Assembly: GCA_037013685.1 (NCBI GenBank)
Contig: CM072919.1
Location: forward strand, 52,880,116 to 52,944,115
DNA: 64,000 nucleotides
From: Acridotheres tristis
Taxonomy: Eukaryota; Chordata; Aves; Passeriformes; Sturnidae
Direction of reading: 5' to 3'
Below the pieces are notes generated by a model. That model was given only the letters and a program-made list of their open reading frames with translations, made no database searches and was not told where the DNA came from. The position numbers and the translations under genes were made by a program. Below, one piece after another: positions 50,910 to 62,482 of this stretch (the stretch's first letter is position 1; each line of letters starts with the position of its first letter).

Positions 50910-53900
50910 AAAGAGTCATGGAATTGTCAGTATTGGAAAAGACCTTCAAAAACACCCAGTCCAACTGTCCACTCAGCACTACCCTTGTCACCCATAAACC
51001 ACCAGACCACATTACCAGACCCAAATGCCTCTTGAACACCTCCTGGGATAGTCACTCCACCACCTCTGTGGGAAAACTGCAATCTGACAACCCTAACAGT
51101 GAAAAAATTCTAATATCTGAATACCTCCTGTCTTACCTTAAGGTCATTTCCACTTGTCCTCTCACTGCAAGCACAGCAAAAGAGATAAGTCCTTACCTCA
51201 CTGCAGCCTCCTTTCAGGCAGTAGTAGAGAGCAATGAGGTGCACCCTGAGCCTCCTCAAGACTAAACAAACCCAGCTCTCACAAATATTCCTCATATGAC
51301 AGGTTGTAAAGTTTTTATGAGCTGTGTTGCCCTTCTCTGGGCACACTCCAGGAACTCAGTGTCTGTTTTAAAGTGAGGGGTCCAGAACCAAATACAGGAT
51401 TTGAGGTGTGGTGTCACCAGCACCAAGTACAGGGGGACAATCCCTGCCCTGCTCCTGCTGGCCACACTATTGCTGGAACAGGCCAGGATGCCATTGGCCT
51501 TCTTGGCCACCTGGGCACTGCTGGCTCATGTTCAGCTGCTGTCACCAGCACCCCCAGGTCCTTTTCCTGAGGGCAGCTTTGCAGCCACTCTGCCCCAGCC
51601 TGTGGCACTGCCTGGGGTTGTTGTGACCCAAGGGCAGGACCCAGCACTGGCCTTGTTGAACCTCACACCACTGGCCTTGGGCCATGATCCAGCCTGCCCA
51701 GATCCCTCTGCAGAGCCTCCCTGCCCTCCAGCACATCAATGCTCCCACCCAGCTTGGTGTCATCTGCAAACTGACTGAGGGGACACTCAATTGCACCACC
51801 CAGATAATTGATAAAGATGTTAAACATGACATCCCCAAAAAGCCCTGGGAAACACCATTGGTGACTGGCCAATAAACTTGATTTAGTTCCATTCGCCACC
51901 ACTCTCTGGACCCAGCCATCCTGGCAGATTTTTACCTATTGAAGAGTCCACCCATCCAAGCCACAAGCAGATTTTCTATGAGGATTCTGAGAGATGGTGT
52001 CAAACGTTTTTATTCAAGTCTAGATAGACAACACCCACAGGCTTCCTCTCATCTACTAAGCAGGTCGCTTTGTCACAGAAAGAGATCAAGCTGGTCAAGC
52101 CAGACCTGCCTTTTGTAAATCCATGTTTGCTGAGTTGTCCTGCATGTGCCATGTAACAGGTTTCATGGATCTCTTCCATAGCCTTGCCCAGAGCTGAGGT
52201 AAGACTGCAAGTGACAGCCTTGTAGTTCCCAGGATCATAATTCCAACTCTTCTTACAGATGGGCATTACATTTGCTAATTTTCAGTCTCCTGTAACAGTA
52301 ACTGGGACTGCTGGTAGACGATTGAGAGTGGTTTGGCAAGTTGTTTTAGCAGTTCCCTCATTACTCTGGAGTGGATCTCACTGGGGCCCTTAGACTTGTG
52401 AATGCCTAATTGGCACAGCAGATTACTAATCATTTCCTCCTGGATTATAGAGGCTTCACTATCTTCCTATCCAATTTCCAGTTCTAGTAATTCCTCAGAC
52501 TGGGTGTCCCAAGGACAAGTGAGAATGATATTACAGACCAAGGCAAAGAAGGCATTAAGTACCTCTGCCTTTTCCTCATGCCCTGTCACTCACTACACTA
52601 TCCTCTGCATTCCACAAATGATGAAAACATTCCTTGAACCTCCTTTTGCTATCACTGTATTTATACAAGCCTTTTTTGCTGTCCTAAACTTCTGTGGCTA
52701 AATCAAGTTCTAGTAGGGCTTTGGCCCCTCTAATCTTCTCCCTATATGATCTTGTAACATACTTACAGTCCTCCCAAGTTATTTGACCCACATTCCGGAG
52801 ATTATAGATTCTCTTTTTTCCCCCCAAGTTCCCTTTAGCCAGGCTGGTCTTTTTTCCTGATGACTTGTCTTTCTAGACAAGGGAATAGCCTGATCATGAA
52901 TATTTAATAATTCCTTTTTAAAGCACATCCAGCCTTCCTCGGCTCCTTTGTCTTTCAGGACTGACTCCAAAGAGACACCATCAATCAATGTCCTAAACAG
53001 GCCAAAATCTGCTAGGTGGAAGTCCAAGGTGGAAGTTCTGCTGATGCCCCTCCTTACTCCACCCAGTACTGAAAACTCTAATATTTAATGGTCTTTCTGC
53101 CCAAGACAGCCACCAACCACTGCATCACCCACTAGTCCTTCTTTGCTCATTTCATGGTTTAAGCCCAGCCAGCAGCCAATCCTCAGGCAGTCACTTGCTC
53201 ACTCTCCCACCAGCACGATCAGGGAGACAATCGGAAGGGTAACTGACAGAAAACTTGTGGGCTGAGATAAAGACAGTTTAATAGAGAAAGCAAAAGCCAT
53301 GCACATAATCCAACCAAAACCACTTACATTCTAAGCATGATGCTGTATGGTCTGGAATATCCCTTTGGTCAGTTGGGGTCACTCTGTTTCCTCCCAACCT
53401 CCCAAGCACTCCCAGTCCCCTCACCAATGTGGCAGCACCAAAGCAGAAAAGGCCTTGGCTCTGTGCAAGCACTGCTCTGCAATAACAAAAACATCTCTGT
53501 ATTATCAACCCTGTGTTCAACATAAATCCAAAACACAGCCCCATGCCAGTCACTGTGAAGAAAGTTAACCCCTGCCAAAACGAGCACATACACATAAAAC
53601 CCCAGGTCTAGTAGGGTGTCTCCTCTGATAGGCTCTTTCACCAGCTGTGTCAGGAAGTTACCTTCCACACACTCCAAGAACCCCCTGGTCTGCTTCCTCT
53701 CTGTTGTGTTCCATTTCTCGCAGACATTTGGTAAGCTGAAGTCATGCACACATAAAAAGGCCACCATGAGACTTCTGCCAGCCACTTGAAGAACACTTCA
53801 TCTGCCTGTTCATCCTGGTTGGGTGGTCTGTAACAGACTCTCACCATGACATTCGCCCTGCTTATCTTCCCCCATCTTACCATAGGCACTCAACCAAGTC

Positions 53901-53960
53901 ATCTTCATCATAACCATCAATTTCAATACAATCAAATCACTCCCTAAGTGACCCCATGCT
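50910..53960 (-). mobile_element. CR1 LINE, antisense, long degraded copy (endonuclease to 3' end), split by an LTR
   Basis: Reading the minus strand from about 53960 down: endonuclease remnants (MVRVCYRPPNQDEQADEVFF at about 53790-53845, then FLTQLVKEPIRGDTLLDL near 53600-53690), an LTR insertion, then FHLADFGLFRTLIDG near 53000, GNYKAVTCSL and HGFTKGRSGLTSLISF near 52080-52220, and QFADDTKLGGS near 51770. FADDTK is the RT catalytic box. The 3' end lies near 50910. Many stops and frameshifts break ORF2, so this copy is dead. The 5' end of ORF2 and ORF1 are absent. Confidence 0.93.
53150..53588 (-). mobile_element. Solo LTR of an endogenous retrovirus, inserted in CR1, internally deleted
   Basis: The ends read TTTCATGGTTTAAGCCC (53150) and GCCAAAACGAGCACA (to 53588), and the piece interrupts the CR1 endonuclease/RT frame. 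Landmarks on the + strand are TGGGCTGAGATAAAGACAG near 53260, GGAATATCCCTTTGGTCAG near 53353 and AGCAGAAAAGGCCTTGGCTC near 53443. The sense direction is minus: the reverse complement has ATTAAA (53277-53282) as a likely poly(A) signal. Compared with what I remember of this LTR, the middle, with the TATA box, is missing between about 53310 and 53335. No gag/pol/env is present. Target duplications are not clear. Confidence 0.82.
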
Positions 53961-56900
53961 ATTCTGTGTTTACAGAATACTCCTAATCGGTTTGCTAATT
54001 GAGACAAGGCTTCGTTTTTTAGCAGATGCCTTGTTGAGACTAAATAGGTTTTTCTCTGACACATACATGGGAAAACAATCTGTAGAAGAACATTGTCCCT
54101 AGAGGGATCACACACCAACCAACTCTTGATATAGCAAACAGCCTACATTGCTCAGCTCTTTTCCACTGACAGTGCTACCAGGAAGACCCTGCAAAATTCA
54201 ACCTCTGTTGCTGTTCATATTAATTGAACTGATTTTATTATGGAAGTTCTGTTCACAGTAACATAGATCCACAGATCCAGACTTCTGAACATGAAGCCCA
54301 GGTAAAACGTAGGAGAAACTTGAAAAAACTGAGTATTTTAAGAAAACAGAAGTGTAAGAAAGGTAATAAATTATTTCTATTACTTCTGTCAGGTAATTTT
54401 CTGCACAATGTAATTGTCAAATAAATAAGATACATTCTACATCGAGTTATTTTAAGTGTATTTAATCTGACTTCAAGCATTCACTTTAATTTTGCAAAAT
54501 CACATAGAGCCAATGTGCATCAGTTGTTTAATTCTGTAACAAGGTCTATGTCAAAAACCACATGAAATATAAGCCAGTTATTTTTCCACAAAAGTGTCTG
54601 ACAAAGGCAAGGAAGAAGAATAAGAAACCATAATCTACTTTTGGCACTGTTAACAGTATACTAGAGAGAGTTTTTATTCTGACTTGGTTCTGCTGGTCTC
54701 ATTCAAAATTTTGCTAAATTCCGTTGTACATATACTTCCCCAATACATTAATTAACCTAACATGTAGGACTTTCCTGTTCAAAAACCAAAACAACCGCTT
54801 CTTGACTGAAATATGCTACTGTTGATCTTTTGTTCTAAATGTTTTACAAGCAGAACTGTTCTAGTAAGAGTAATTCTATGTATAGGCATTGGCCACGGGC
54901 ACACTGTACACAAGATCTGCTGCTGCTTTTATGATCAGAGCTCATGGCAGATACAGTTGGTCAGCACATATTTAGTAACCTACTTGTTAGTAGAACAGAC
55001 ATATTTTCAGAGATCTAGACGGAAGAGATATTAAAAAATTGCTGTCTCAATGCTCTGCAGCTAGATGTTACCTTTCCCTGCAATAAATGGTGTCCTGGCA
55101 GAGTGTGTCAGAAACAGTTGAAAAACCTGCAACATCAAGATGTTGAAGTTAGGATCACAAATTCTGTTGTTGCAATACAGGCACTGAATTTACTGGTCCA
55201 TGTGAGTGACAAGGTGACTGTTGCTCAGAACAGTAGCAATTATTTCATCAATTTATTTCCCTGGTCTTAAGTGGTTTCCAATGCCAAAGAAAAAATTAGA
55301 CTTCCCTTCTTCCTCCAGCTTCACTCAAGAAAATCAAAGAGCCAAAATCAAAAGGTGCAATAATTAAAATTTCAAGAAAATGGGACAGCCCTAATCATCA
55401 CCATATAAATGACAGCATTCCCTTCCTGTGAACTTCTTGGTGGACTATTCTGTGTGTATTTGGGAAGCATAATTCTTCTACCTGCACACTTTACCTCCAT
55501 CCACATATTATAGCAAATTCAAATCCATGCTTTACTACACCAACAAGTAGACAAGAAAAGCCTTGAATTTGGATGTTTCTGCTGACAAACTTGCTAGAAT
55601 AACTAATAATACCTATGCTGAATAATGTAATCCAATCAAGCTTTTTTGTCTTTTTCCTATTAAAGAGAATTTAATTTACTTACATTTCCTTAAAGTGTGG
55701 GTGGACTTTTATTTTTGTTAAAAATAAAAAAGTGGTCAAATAGGTAATCCATTATAGACAAATTCTGTTGTAATGCATGAAGAGGAAGGAACAGGTCTCA
55801 TTTAACACCACCAGATCTGATACTTTTAAACCCACTAAGTAGGATGTAACTGCAGTTGCTCTCAACTTTAAAAGCAATGGGGCTCTACAGAGACAACAGT
55901 CCAGCTTGGGAAAGACTGTGACAATCAAACTCAATTCTGTGTTACAGCACAGGGTATGTTTGTGGAACAAATGCTAGTTGATCTGTTCTAGCCTTCAATG
56001 TCAAAGCAGCAGCTCAATAATAATGTTTAATAGAATGGATTGTTACACCTCCAGAATTAAATTTGGTTTTAAGTATAAAATACTGATTTAGCAAGAGTTA
56101 CTGAAAATCTAGTGTTTATAGCATTAGTGATGAGCTCGTTGGTAGAATTAATTTGATGCTATGGATACTGCTGACTGCTGATGGCCAATGAAAGACAAAA
56201 ATGAATTTAAAACTGTTTTCCTATCACTTCCACAGATGAGTTTTGAAACCAAAATGGTGCACACACAAGAAAACATTCACAGCAAGGTAGGAGTTTCAGG
56301 TGAGCAACATCTTATATAGTGTTTACAGTCAAATTTTGATGGAATTTACCATATGAGGGATATGGTAGTTACTGTTTGAACAACAACCCTTGAAGTTATT
56401 TTCTCACATTCTTGAATAACACCATAGTTTGAAGAGACTGATGAAAATCTGGGTAGGAAAATGATCGGAAATTATAAAGGCAGAACACAAATTGATTATC
56501 ATTTGGGTTTTTGGTGTTTTGCGCTTTTTTTGTTTGCTTGTTTTTTTCTGATTCACCTAACAATTCAACATGTGCATTAAAGGCTAAAAGGAATGATCAA
56601 AATTTCTTGTCTTCAGTAGTCCAAGTTCACATTAGCTGTTGTTCTTCAAACTTTTAGGAATACAGATGAGTTTTTTCAGACACATTGTCCTCCTATTTGG
56701 TTTGATAATTAAAGCTAATTTATATCTTCAGAAAACACATTTGTCCAGTGTGTGTTTGATAAAGGGCTGCAATACAGAAATTATCTCAGAACTCTTCCCT
56801 GTCCCAGTTCCCCACTTCCTTCCTCAAAAACACATATATTTGATTCAGGAAGCAAGTTTGCTATCTTACACTCATTTTTGCAGCTAAAAATTAATGTACT

Positions 56901-57480
56901 GGAGCCACAAGCATAGAGTGGTTTAGTGGTGGTGCCTGAAGCTGGAACCAAGGCTGCAAGTTGAAGCTGAGGCAATAAAAGGAGCAATGGCCATTGCCTG
57001 AAATTGGCCTCTTCTGTGGGACACTGTTTATCTTTTATGCGCAGGAGAAGCTGCAGAGGAGTAGGTGGTCAGTGTCACACTTCTAGTGAGTTGAGTTAGT
57101 CATCCAGTAAAGATCCTGGTAAAAAAACCCCACACTCTTCCGTCTCCTTGCATGTGTGAAAAAACTTGTTTATTCTCCGATGAACAATTATCTGTGTAGC
57201 TGGAGATCGTCCCTTTGTACAACCTTTGAATGCAGTCAGAGTGGCTACATCTGCTTCCTTTGAAGACAGGATAGCCCAAGTAACCATTTGGGTCCAGAGA
57301 TTACTGACATACATGCTACAAAATATCTGAAACACAGTGAGCTGAGGCCAACTTAAAATTCACGCTGTACTTTTAAACCCAAGAGCACTTCTCAAATATC
57401 GTTAATATTATATAATATATAATTAATTAACCTTCCTAGTGTATTTTTGACACAGAGGCGTACATACGAAATTAATTAAC
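53961..57480. other. Intergenic region, no gene recognised
   Basis: AT-rich sequence between the CR1 cluster and the CpG island. Short open frames on both strands show no domain, no splice context and no similarity that I recognise. The last 100 bases (57390-57480) are very AT-rich (TTAATATTATATAATATATA) directly before the GC-rich island. Confidence 0.65.
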
Positions 57481-57519
57481 AGGGGTTTATATGTTTGCTT
57501 GCTTGTTTTTTCCCTTTAC

Positions 57520-58640
57520 CACGACGGGGCGGGGGTGGCACTATCGAACGCCAACGAGAAACACACAATCCAGGAAAACTTTTATAGCAAAACAGCGACA
57601 CCCACTGCTGGACATCACAGTTGCAGCCTTACGCTCCTCGAAAATAAAGCGAAGGGGAAAACGCCAGGGCGGGGGAAGCCGAACTCCCGAGGGGTTCATA
57701 AACCTTCTCCCTGCATCGCCGCCACTAACCTCAGGTTCCGGTCTCCACACACGGCTGCCCCCAAGCACCGCGGTCATTCAGCCGGGAGACACGGCGGAGG
57801 GAGGAAGGGTCTCACGGTGTCACCGCCTCCTCGCCTCTCGTGCCCCGCTGCCTCCCCTGGCCACGGACAGCGGGGACGGGCGGCAGGCGCGGGATCCCGG
57901 CCCTGCTGTCTCCGCAACGAAGCGTTGAAGCGTGAGGATGCTCCGCGCTAGGGAGGAGCTGCTGGCGAGACTGCAGTTCGCCAGCCCCGGCCAGAAAGTC
58001 GTGCAGCTGGAGAGAGTCGGCTGCGGACCTGACTGTGACACTCGGGTAGGTATCGAAGCCCCTCGGCTTTTTCTCCCGCACATCGCCTCCCAGGGCGGGC
58101 TCTGCATCCCGCTCCTCCGGGAAGCAGCTGGTTCCTAAAGGCCCTGGGCACTTCTTGCCGACGGCTGGGCAGGAAGAGGTGCTGTGGCTCACGGGCTGTC
58201 AGCACTGCACGCAGCCCCAGTGAGGTGCGAGAGGCTCCCGCCGTCTTCCCTCGCCTTCCCGAAGTGCTGGCGGTGGCCGTGAAGCGCGGCTAGGAGGCAC
58301 TGGGGCCGGTCGCTCCCGGTGTGCGGTGGCTTGGGGCCCAGCGCCAGCGTCGGGACACTCAGGGCTCGCAGCGGCAGCCCTGGCTAGACCGGGATCACTT
58401 CAGGCCTTGGAGCACGCAGCTGTGCGAGGGGCTCTCCTCGGATGCGGGACTGGTGGTGCTGGCGAAGATTCTGCTGGCACTCCGGCGGAGGCTCCGACCC
58501 GCGGGGCGCTGCTGTCCCGTCCAGCAGCGAGCCCAGAAGCCGAGAAGCGCCTCTCGCCTGTCAGAAGCTGCTCCGTCCGGGAAAGGTACAGACTGGCGTG
58601 TCAGGATCATTTTTCCTCCCTGTTCTCGAGTTTGTAACTT
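57520..58640. promoter_or_regulatory. CpG island promoter
   Basis: Base composition changes sharply to GC- and CpG-rich near 57520 and falls back after 58640. Sp1-type GC boxes occur at 57526-57535 (GGGGCGGGGG) and 57667-57675. There is no TATA box near the first candidate ATG (57938), as usual for CpG-island promoters. The island continues 600 bases past the first exon, so it may fire in both directions or have several start sites. Long open frames on both strands here (for example 57491-57951) are expected from the GC content. Confidence 0.8.
57938..58045 (+). CDS. Unrecognised small gene, exon 1 (start, residues 1-36)
   Basis: The ATG at 57938 opens MLRAREELLARLQF, then ASPGQKVVQLERVGCGPDC and DTR, ending exactly at a consensus-like donor (CGG then GTAGGT). 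The frame is charged and helical at first, then has a CxxxC pair (C29, C33). It lies in the CpG island, as a first exon should. In-frame GTG-AGG codons precede the ATG, but the ATG is the natural start; its -3 base is G (57935), a favourable context. The exon ends in phase 0. I do not recognise the family. Confidence 0.5.
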
Positions 58641-59788
58641 CAGGCACGGATGGTCAGAAGAGATTTTCTCCTTTACCTGAAGGACAGGGTCTTTTCTTGC
58701 TATGAAGACAAATGGGAGACACAAAATCACCAGCTGGAAAAGGAAGGAAGTAGTGGAAGCCAATCTGTAGTTGTATGAACATAAGTACGTTTGTTTTTCT
58801 GGTGCTGTTGCTAGTTGGACTGCTGTGCTGAGACGGCAGCAGAGCATGGAAGTGCCTTGGAGATGCACTGAGCTGCTGGGAAAGTCCAAATTGGTTCAGA
58901 AGGGTACTGCTTGGCCCTGAGGTAATTCTTTCTGGCTCTGCTATTTGTAGGTAGATTGGCTTAAGATGCAAAAGTGATGTCTACAAGGATACCTTTACTG
59001 ACTTTCTTGAGAGCAATCTAACTTTCACAGTTGTGTCTTTGCAGGGTAATAGCACAGCTGAAATTTTAAAATAACCCCAACTGCTTGAATCTAGGTGAGG
59101 AGAAGATGATGAAAAAAAAACACCTGAAGTTGGTGTGGGTATAGAAAGTAGTTTGTGAGGTGGATAAATGAAACCAATCTGGAGCTGTTCTAGACATGCA
59201 GTGCTTGTCGTGGCTTTGGTTTTTCAAAAAGGATCTCAGTAACTTCTGAAAGGATTGATGGAATAGATGTTTTACGGTTGTGCTTGGTTTTTGGTCAGCA
59301 ATGTAAATGAATCCGTGTTAGTACTGGCATATAGACTTGTGTTTTCCATTATCTAACATCGTTTAAGAAGACATGAGTGACATAAACTGACCACTAATCA
59401 CAGCTGATATGGGCTTCTGTCTACACTGTATTACTTAGAAGACTGATCCGTAGTTACTGTTCTCTTGGTGTTTCCTTTTACACACACATTCTTGAATGTG
59501 AAAGACCTGCTGGAAGCAGAGAGAAAGTCAAAGTTAACAATTTCTTGGTTTGGGGATTTTTTTTATTAATGGAAGGGCTTGCATAGGACACAGATGAAAA
59601 CTTTGATGCTATAGTGTGGGTATATTGAGTTTTTTGTGTCCATCAACACTGGGCTTTAGTTTAATAAAACCACATTTGAAAGTTTTGGATGAGGGCGCAC
59701 TGATGTGTCATTGTTGCTAAAAGAGAGAAATATTGCAAACCTGTTTTGAGGTGCAAGCTCTCTTCTATTTTTCTTTGCCTTTCATAAG
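58046..59788 (+). other. Intron 1 of the unrecognised small gene
   Basis: The first 600 bases are CpG island; the rest is ordinary. A non-coding exon-like segment (acceptor GTCTTTGCAG near 59043, donor CTAG/GTGAGG near 59095) lies within it and might be an alternative 5' exon, but it has stops in all frames. Confidence 0.4.
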
Positions 59789-59823
59789 GAGATGTCCAAA
59801 TCATACGCTATCAGACCCTATGG
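59789..59823 (+). CDS. Unrecognised small gene, exon 2 (35 nt, residues 37-48)
   Basis: A very short exon reading EMSKSYAIRPY plus two bases (GG) of a Gly codon. It is preceded by a pyrimidine-rich acceptor (TTTTCTTTGCCTTTCATAAG) and followed by GTAATA. Its length (2 mod 3) is exactly what is needed to join exon 1 (phase 0) to exon 3 (which needs two bases). That is the main reason for calling it. Confidence 0.45.
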
Positions 59824-61120
59824 GTAATACAAAACTTTTTAATGGTATCTGGTAGTTCAGCAACTTGATGCTTGAATATTTTGTGTGTTAGGTAAAAGAA
59901 GAAGTCTGCAAATAGCTAGATGGTACAGCCTATCATTAGTATGGCTAATTTGTGTTTTTAGTACTGCTGTGTGTACTGTTCTGTACCGTTATTAGTACTA
60001 TTAGTGTGTTTTTCTAGCACTAGTATCTGATTATTAGAATGATCTTACTAATATTTGTATTTTCTCACCTAAGATGGACAATTTTGCTGTGAAAAGAAAA
60101 CCTTCTTTTACAAATGTTGAACAGAATAGATCATACTCTAGTGCCTTATGTTGTTGGTGGTTAGATATATGTTATTTAAGCAATAAAGGGATTGACATAA
60201 TTTGAAATCTTTACTTTTCCCCCCTCCCTGTTTCACATTGAAATGGTGAAAATTACTTTATTTTCAAACTTCCTACCTAAATATATGCCCCCAAACTACA
60301 TATTGGGTAAGTCTGGAAAAAATATTAATATTTTAAATAATAATTAATATTTTAAATAATATTTATTTAATATTAATATTGAGTTGGACTCAATGATCCT
60401 AGAGCTCTTTTCCAACCTAAATGATTTTGTCATTTAAGTAAAAAAAACCCCAAACAAACAACAAAATAAAAAAACTCTAGCTTTCAAAACCATCTTCTTT
60501 CTTTACCAATAAGAGAACTATCTATAGAGAATAAAGCATGCACTTTTTATGTGTATTTTCAAGTGATAAAATACTCCTGGTCAAACTGTCTGGTCAAAAA
60601 TTAATCCAAGTTCAGGTCCATCAGGACTGGATGTTGTTACAGCACACAGTTTATCTGTAGTTTTTATACTTCGTGTATCACTACTGCATTTGTCTGAATC
60701 TTTTGTGTTATTGTCTGTAATTTAATAATAATAATTAAATATAGAGTTAACTAGGAATGTAGACTATACTGCATAGCACAATGTACTGTATACAGTTTAT
60801 TACTGGTACTCAGAGTGATTTTAAAGTCTAACAACTGAGTGAGATATAGTGTGGGTGATTTGGACTTTGTGCTCCTTACTTGTAGCTGTTGGTAAGAATT
60901 CCACCAGCTCAGGCCTTAAGCATTTATCCTTCATGTGGATAAATGCTGGGGCAATACAGGGTCTAAAGTCAAAAGATATAAGTACAACCACTCTGTTACA
61001 CAGAAAGGAACCCTAAAGTAATAGAATTTCTCCTTAAGTGGAATAACTGGTGCTTGCAAAAACTGTCAAATAAATACAAGATGTAAATACAAGGTAAAAG
61101 GTGTCATTATGCTTTTTCAG
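59824..61120 (+). other. Intron 2 of the unrecognised small gene
   Basis: AT-rich. Contains a TAATATTTTAAATAAT-type AT repeat (60321-60380) and the end of a CR1 element (60380-60432). The acceptor at the right end is GCTTTTTCAG. Confidence 0.4.
60380..60432 (+). mobile_element. CR1 LINE 3' tip (about 50 bases)
   Basis: GAGTTGGACTCAATGATCCT, then TCTTTTCCAACCTAAATGAT, is the usual last 50 bases of a CR1, here lacking the ATTCTATG tail. It follows an AT-rich tandem (60321-60380), a typical insertion target. Confidence 0.75.
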
Positions 61121-61241
61121 ACAATGGACCTGTTTCAGGTGTGGGACAGCAGAAAGCAAGAATCTCCACAATGCAGTATTCACATATGTGGAGAGAGAAG
61201 AAGCCCTGGACTTTCTCAAGTACTTATGCCAAAGGAAGCAG
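61121..61241 (+). CDS. Unrecognised small gene, exon 3 (residues 48-88), CxxC motif
   Basis: With GG from exon 2, the first base completes Gly; it then reads QWTCFRCGTAESKNLHNAVF, TYVEREEALDFLKYLCQRKQ. The CFRC pair (C52, C55) together with C29/C33 could bind a metal, and the second half is a clear amphipathic helix. The donor CAG/GTGAGA is excellent and the acceptor TTTTTCAG good. Frame 1 of the same exon is also open, but gives a less protein-like sequence and does not join exon 5. Confidence 0.5.
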
Positions 61242-62029
61242 GTGAGATACTTCTGAGTGCGGTACAGAGGGACCAGCTCTGAGCTGGAGCTGCAGTAGCT
61301 TGGGAAGAGCATCCATCAGGAAGACTGTGGATTCTGGTGAGCTGTGAGCTGAAGGAGAGCTGCAGATTCTTGTGCCTCTTGAGGCCTCTTGTGGAGGAGA
61401 GGCATTGTCAGTAAGAGAGATGATCACTTGGTCCAAGTTACTATCTGTGACAGTCCATCACCACTGATTTGGAAATGAAAATGTAATCTGCAAAGGAACT
61501 CTTGAAAGGTACGCAGGTGCTGTTGAGATGACTCTGACCTTTAATAGGTGCTGAACAGAAGAAATCCTGCTGCCTCACAGTGCATTGCTTTGGGGTATGG
61601 TATTAAAAACGTAATTTATAGCTGGTTTATGGAATGATCATGACAGAACTGCAAAAATTCTGGGAAAAGTAGTGAGAGCTTCTCAAGAGAAAGTAGAAAA
61701 TTGTTGTCCAGGGAGTGTTCCCAGAAGGCCAAGCGAAAATCCAGGGCTGCAACCTACTAAGGATCTAAGGAAGCTTAAGAGCAGATAGCAGAGTGTCCTA
61801 AGATGCAAATATAATAGTGTGGTGGCTTCTCCAGGGCTACTAGGCCTCTTGCATTCCCTATCCTGTGTAAATTGGTATGTAAACAGATTTCAGTGATCTT
61901 ATACTGAGATCAGTGAAGTTATTGAAAGGTTCAGACTTTGCTATAGTGTTGCAGTTGAGACAGATGCGGCTTGACACTCCAAGGTTCATACGGCAATAGC
62001 AAATTTTTGATTACAACTTTCTTTTATAG
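61242..62029 (+). other. Intron 3 of the unrecognised small gene
   Basis: No repeat recognised. The acceptor is ACAACTTTCTTTTATAG at its right end. Confidence 0.4.
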
Positions 62030-62119
62030 TATTTTCAAAAGCCTTGCATTTGTTCCCGATTGCCTACGATTCTGTTGCCAGCTCACTGGCCAATAGTTGC
62101 CTGCGTCCATGCTCATCAG
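62030..62119 (+). CDS. Unrecognised small gene, exon 4 (residues 89-118), possibly optional
   Basis: A 90-nt symmetric exon reading YFQKPCICSRLPTILLPAHW, then PIVACVHAHQ, with donor CAG/GTATTG. It has another CxC pair and a hydrophobic stretch. Because it is a multiple of three, exons 3 and 5 also join in frame without it, so it may be a cassette exon or a false call. Confidence 0.38.
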
Positions 62120-62482
62120 GTATTGGCTGGTGTCCGTTGTTTGAATCTCTCAGCCTCTCAGTGCCTTCTTCATGGAGACGTTTCCTTCTTTCCCTTAATG
62201 GCACAGGCTGGTCAAGTTATGGTCAGGGTTCCTTACGACTGTGAAGCCTCCAGGCTAGCTGTTAGCTGCCACAGTCAGAAGCTCTAATTCTATTACACTG
62301 CTGCTTAATTGCTCTGAAAGACCATTAGCTACAGTTTGTCTGAAGTGGTTTTTTACCACCTTATCTGACAAAAGAAGCTTTCTTGAATATTTTTACAAGC
62401 ATACTGTAGAATCCTTGGAATCTCCTAGTGGTTTTGGTTTCTTCTGTTGATTTATTACTGTAATGTTTTTGTGTCTTACAAG
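62120..62482 (+). other. Intron 4 of the unrecognised small gene
   Basis: 363 bp with no element recognised. The acceptor is TTTTTGTGTCTTACAAG. Confidence 0.38.

Noticed and set aside
51401..51919. Several 70-125 codon frames on both strands
   Set aside because: Degraded CR1 reverse transcriptase and its reverse-strand shadows; the catalytic FADDTK box is on the minus strand.
57905..57922. X-box-like GTCTCCGCAAC upstream of the small gene's ATG, which might link it to RFX control
   Set aside because: It matches the RFX consensus poorly (half-sites overlap and key bases differ), so it is not called.
57491..57951. Two overlapping 145-150 codon open frames in the CpG island
   Set aside because: GC-rich islands lack stop codons by composition. 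The frames are Arg/Pro/Gly-rich, have no domain, and are matched by open frames on the other strand (57541-57777, 57812-58192).
58321..58889. Open frames of 100-164 codons on both strands in the island's 3' half
   Set aside because: Same compositional reason. No splice or start context is consistent with a gene, and the strands overlap each other.
60074..60205. 43-codon open frame after an acceptor-like site (MDNFAVKRKPSFTN)
   Set aside because: No credible donor, and it is not needed for any phase. Probably chance.
61121..61241. Alternative reading (frame 1) of exon 3, starting TMDLFQVW
   Set aside because: It is open and could follow exon 1 directly, but its exit phase gives a stop early in exon 5 and its sequence looks less protein-like than the CFRC frame.
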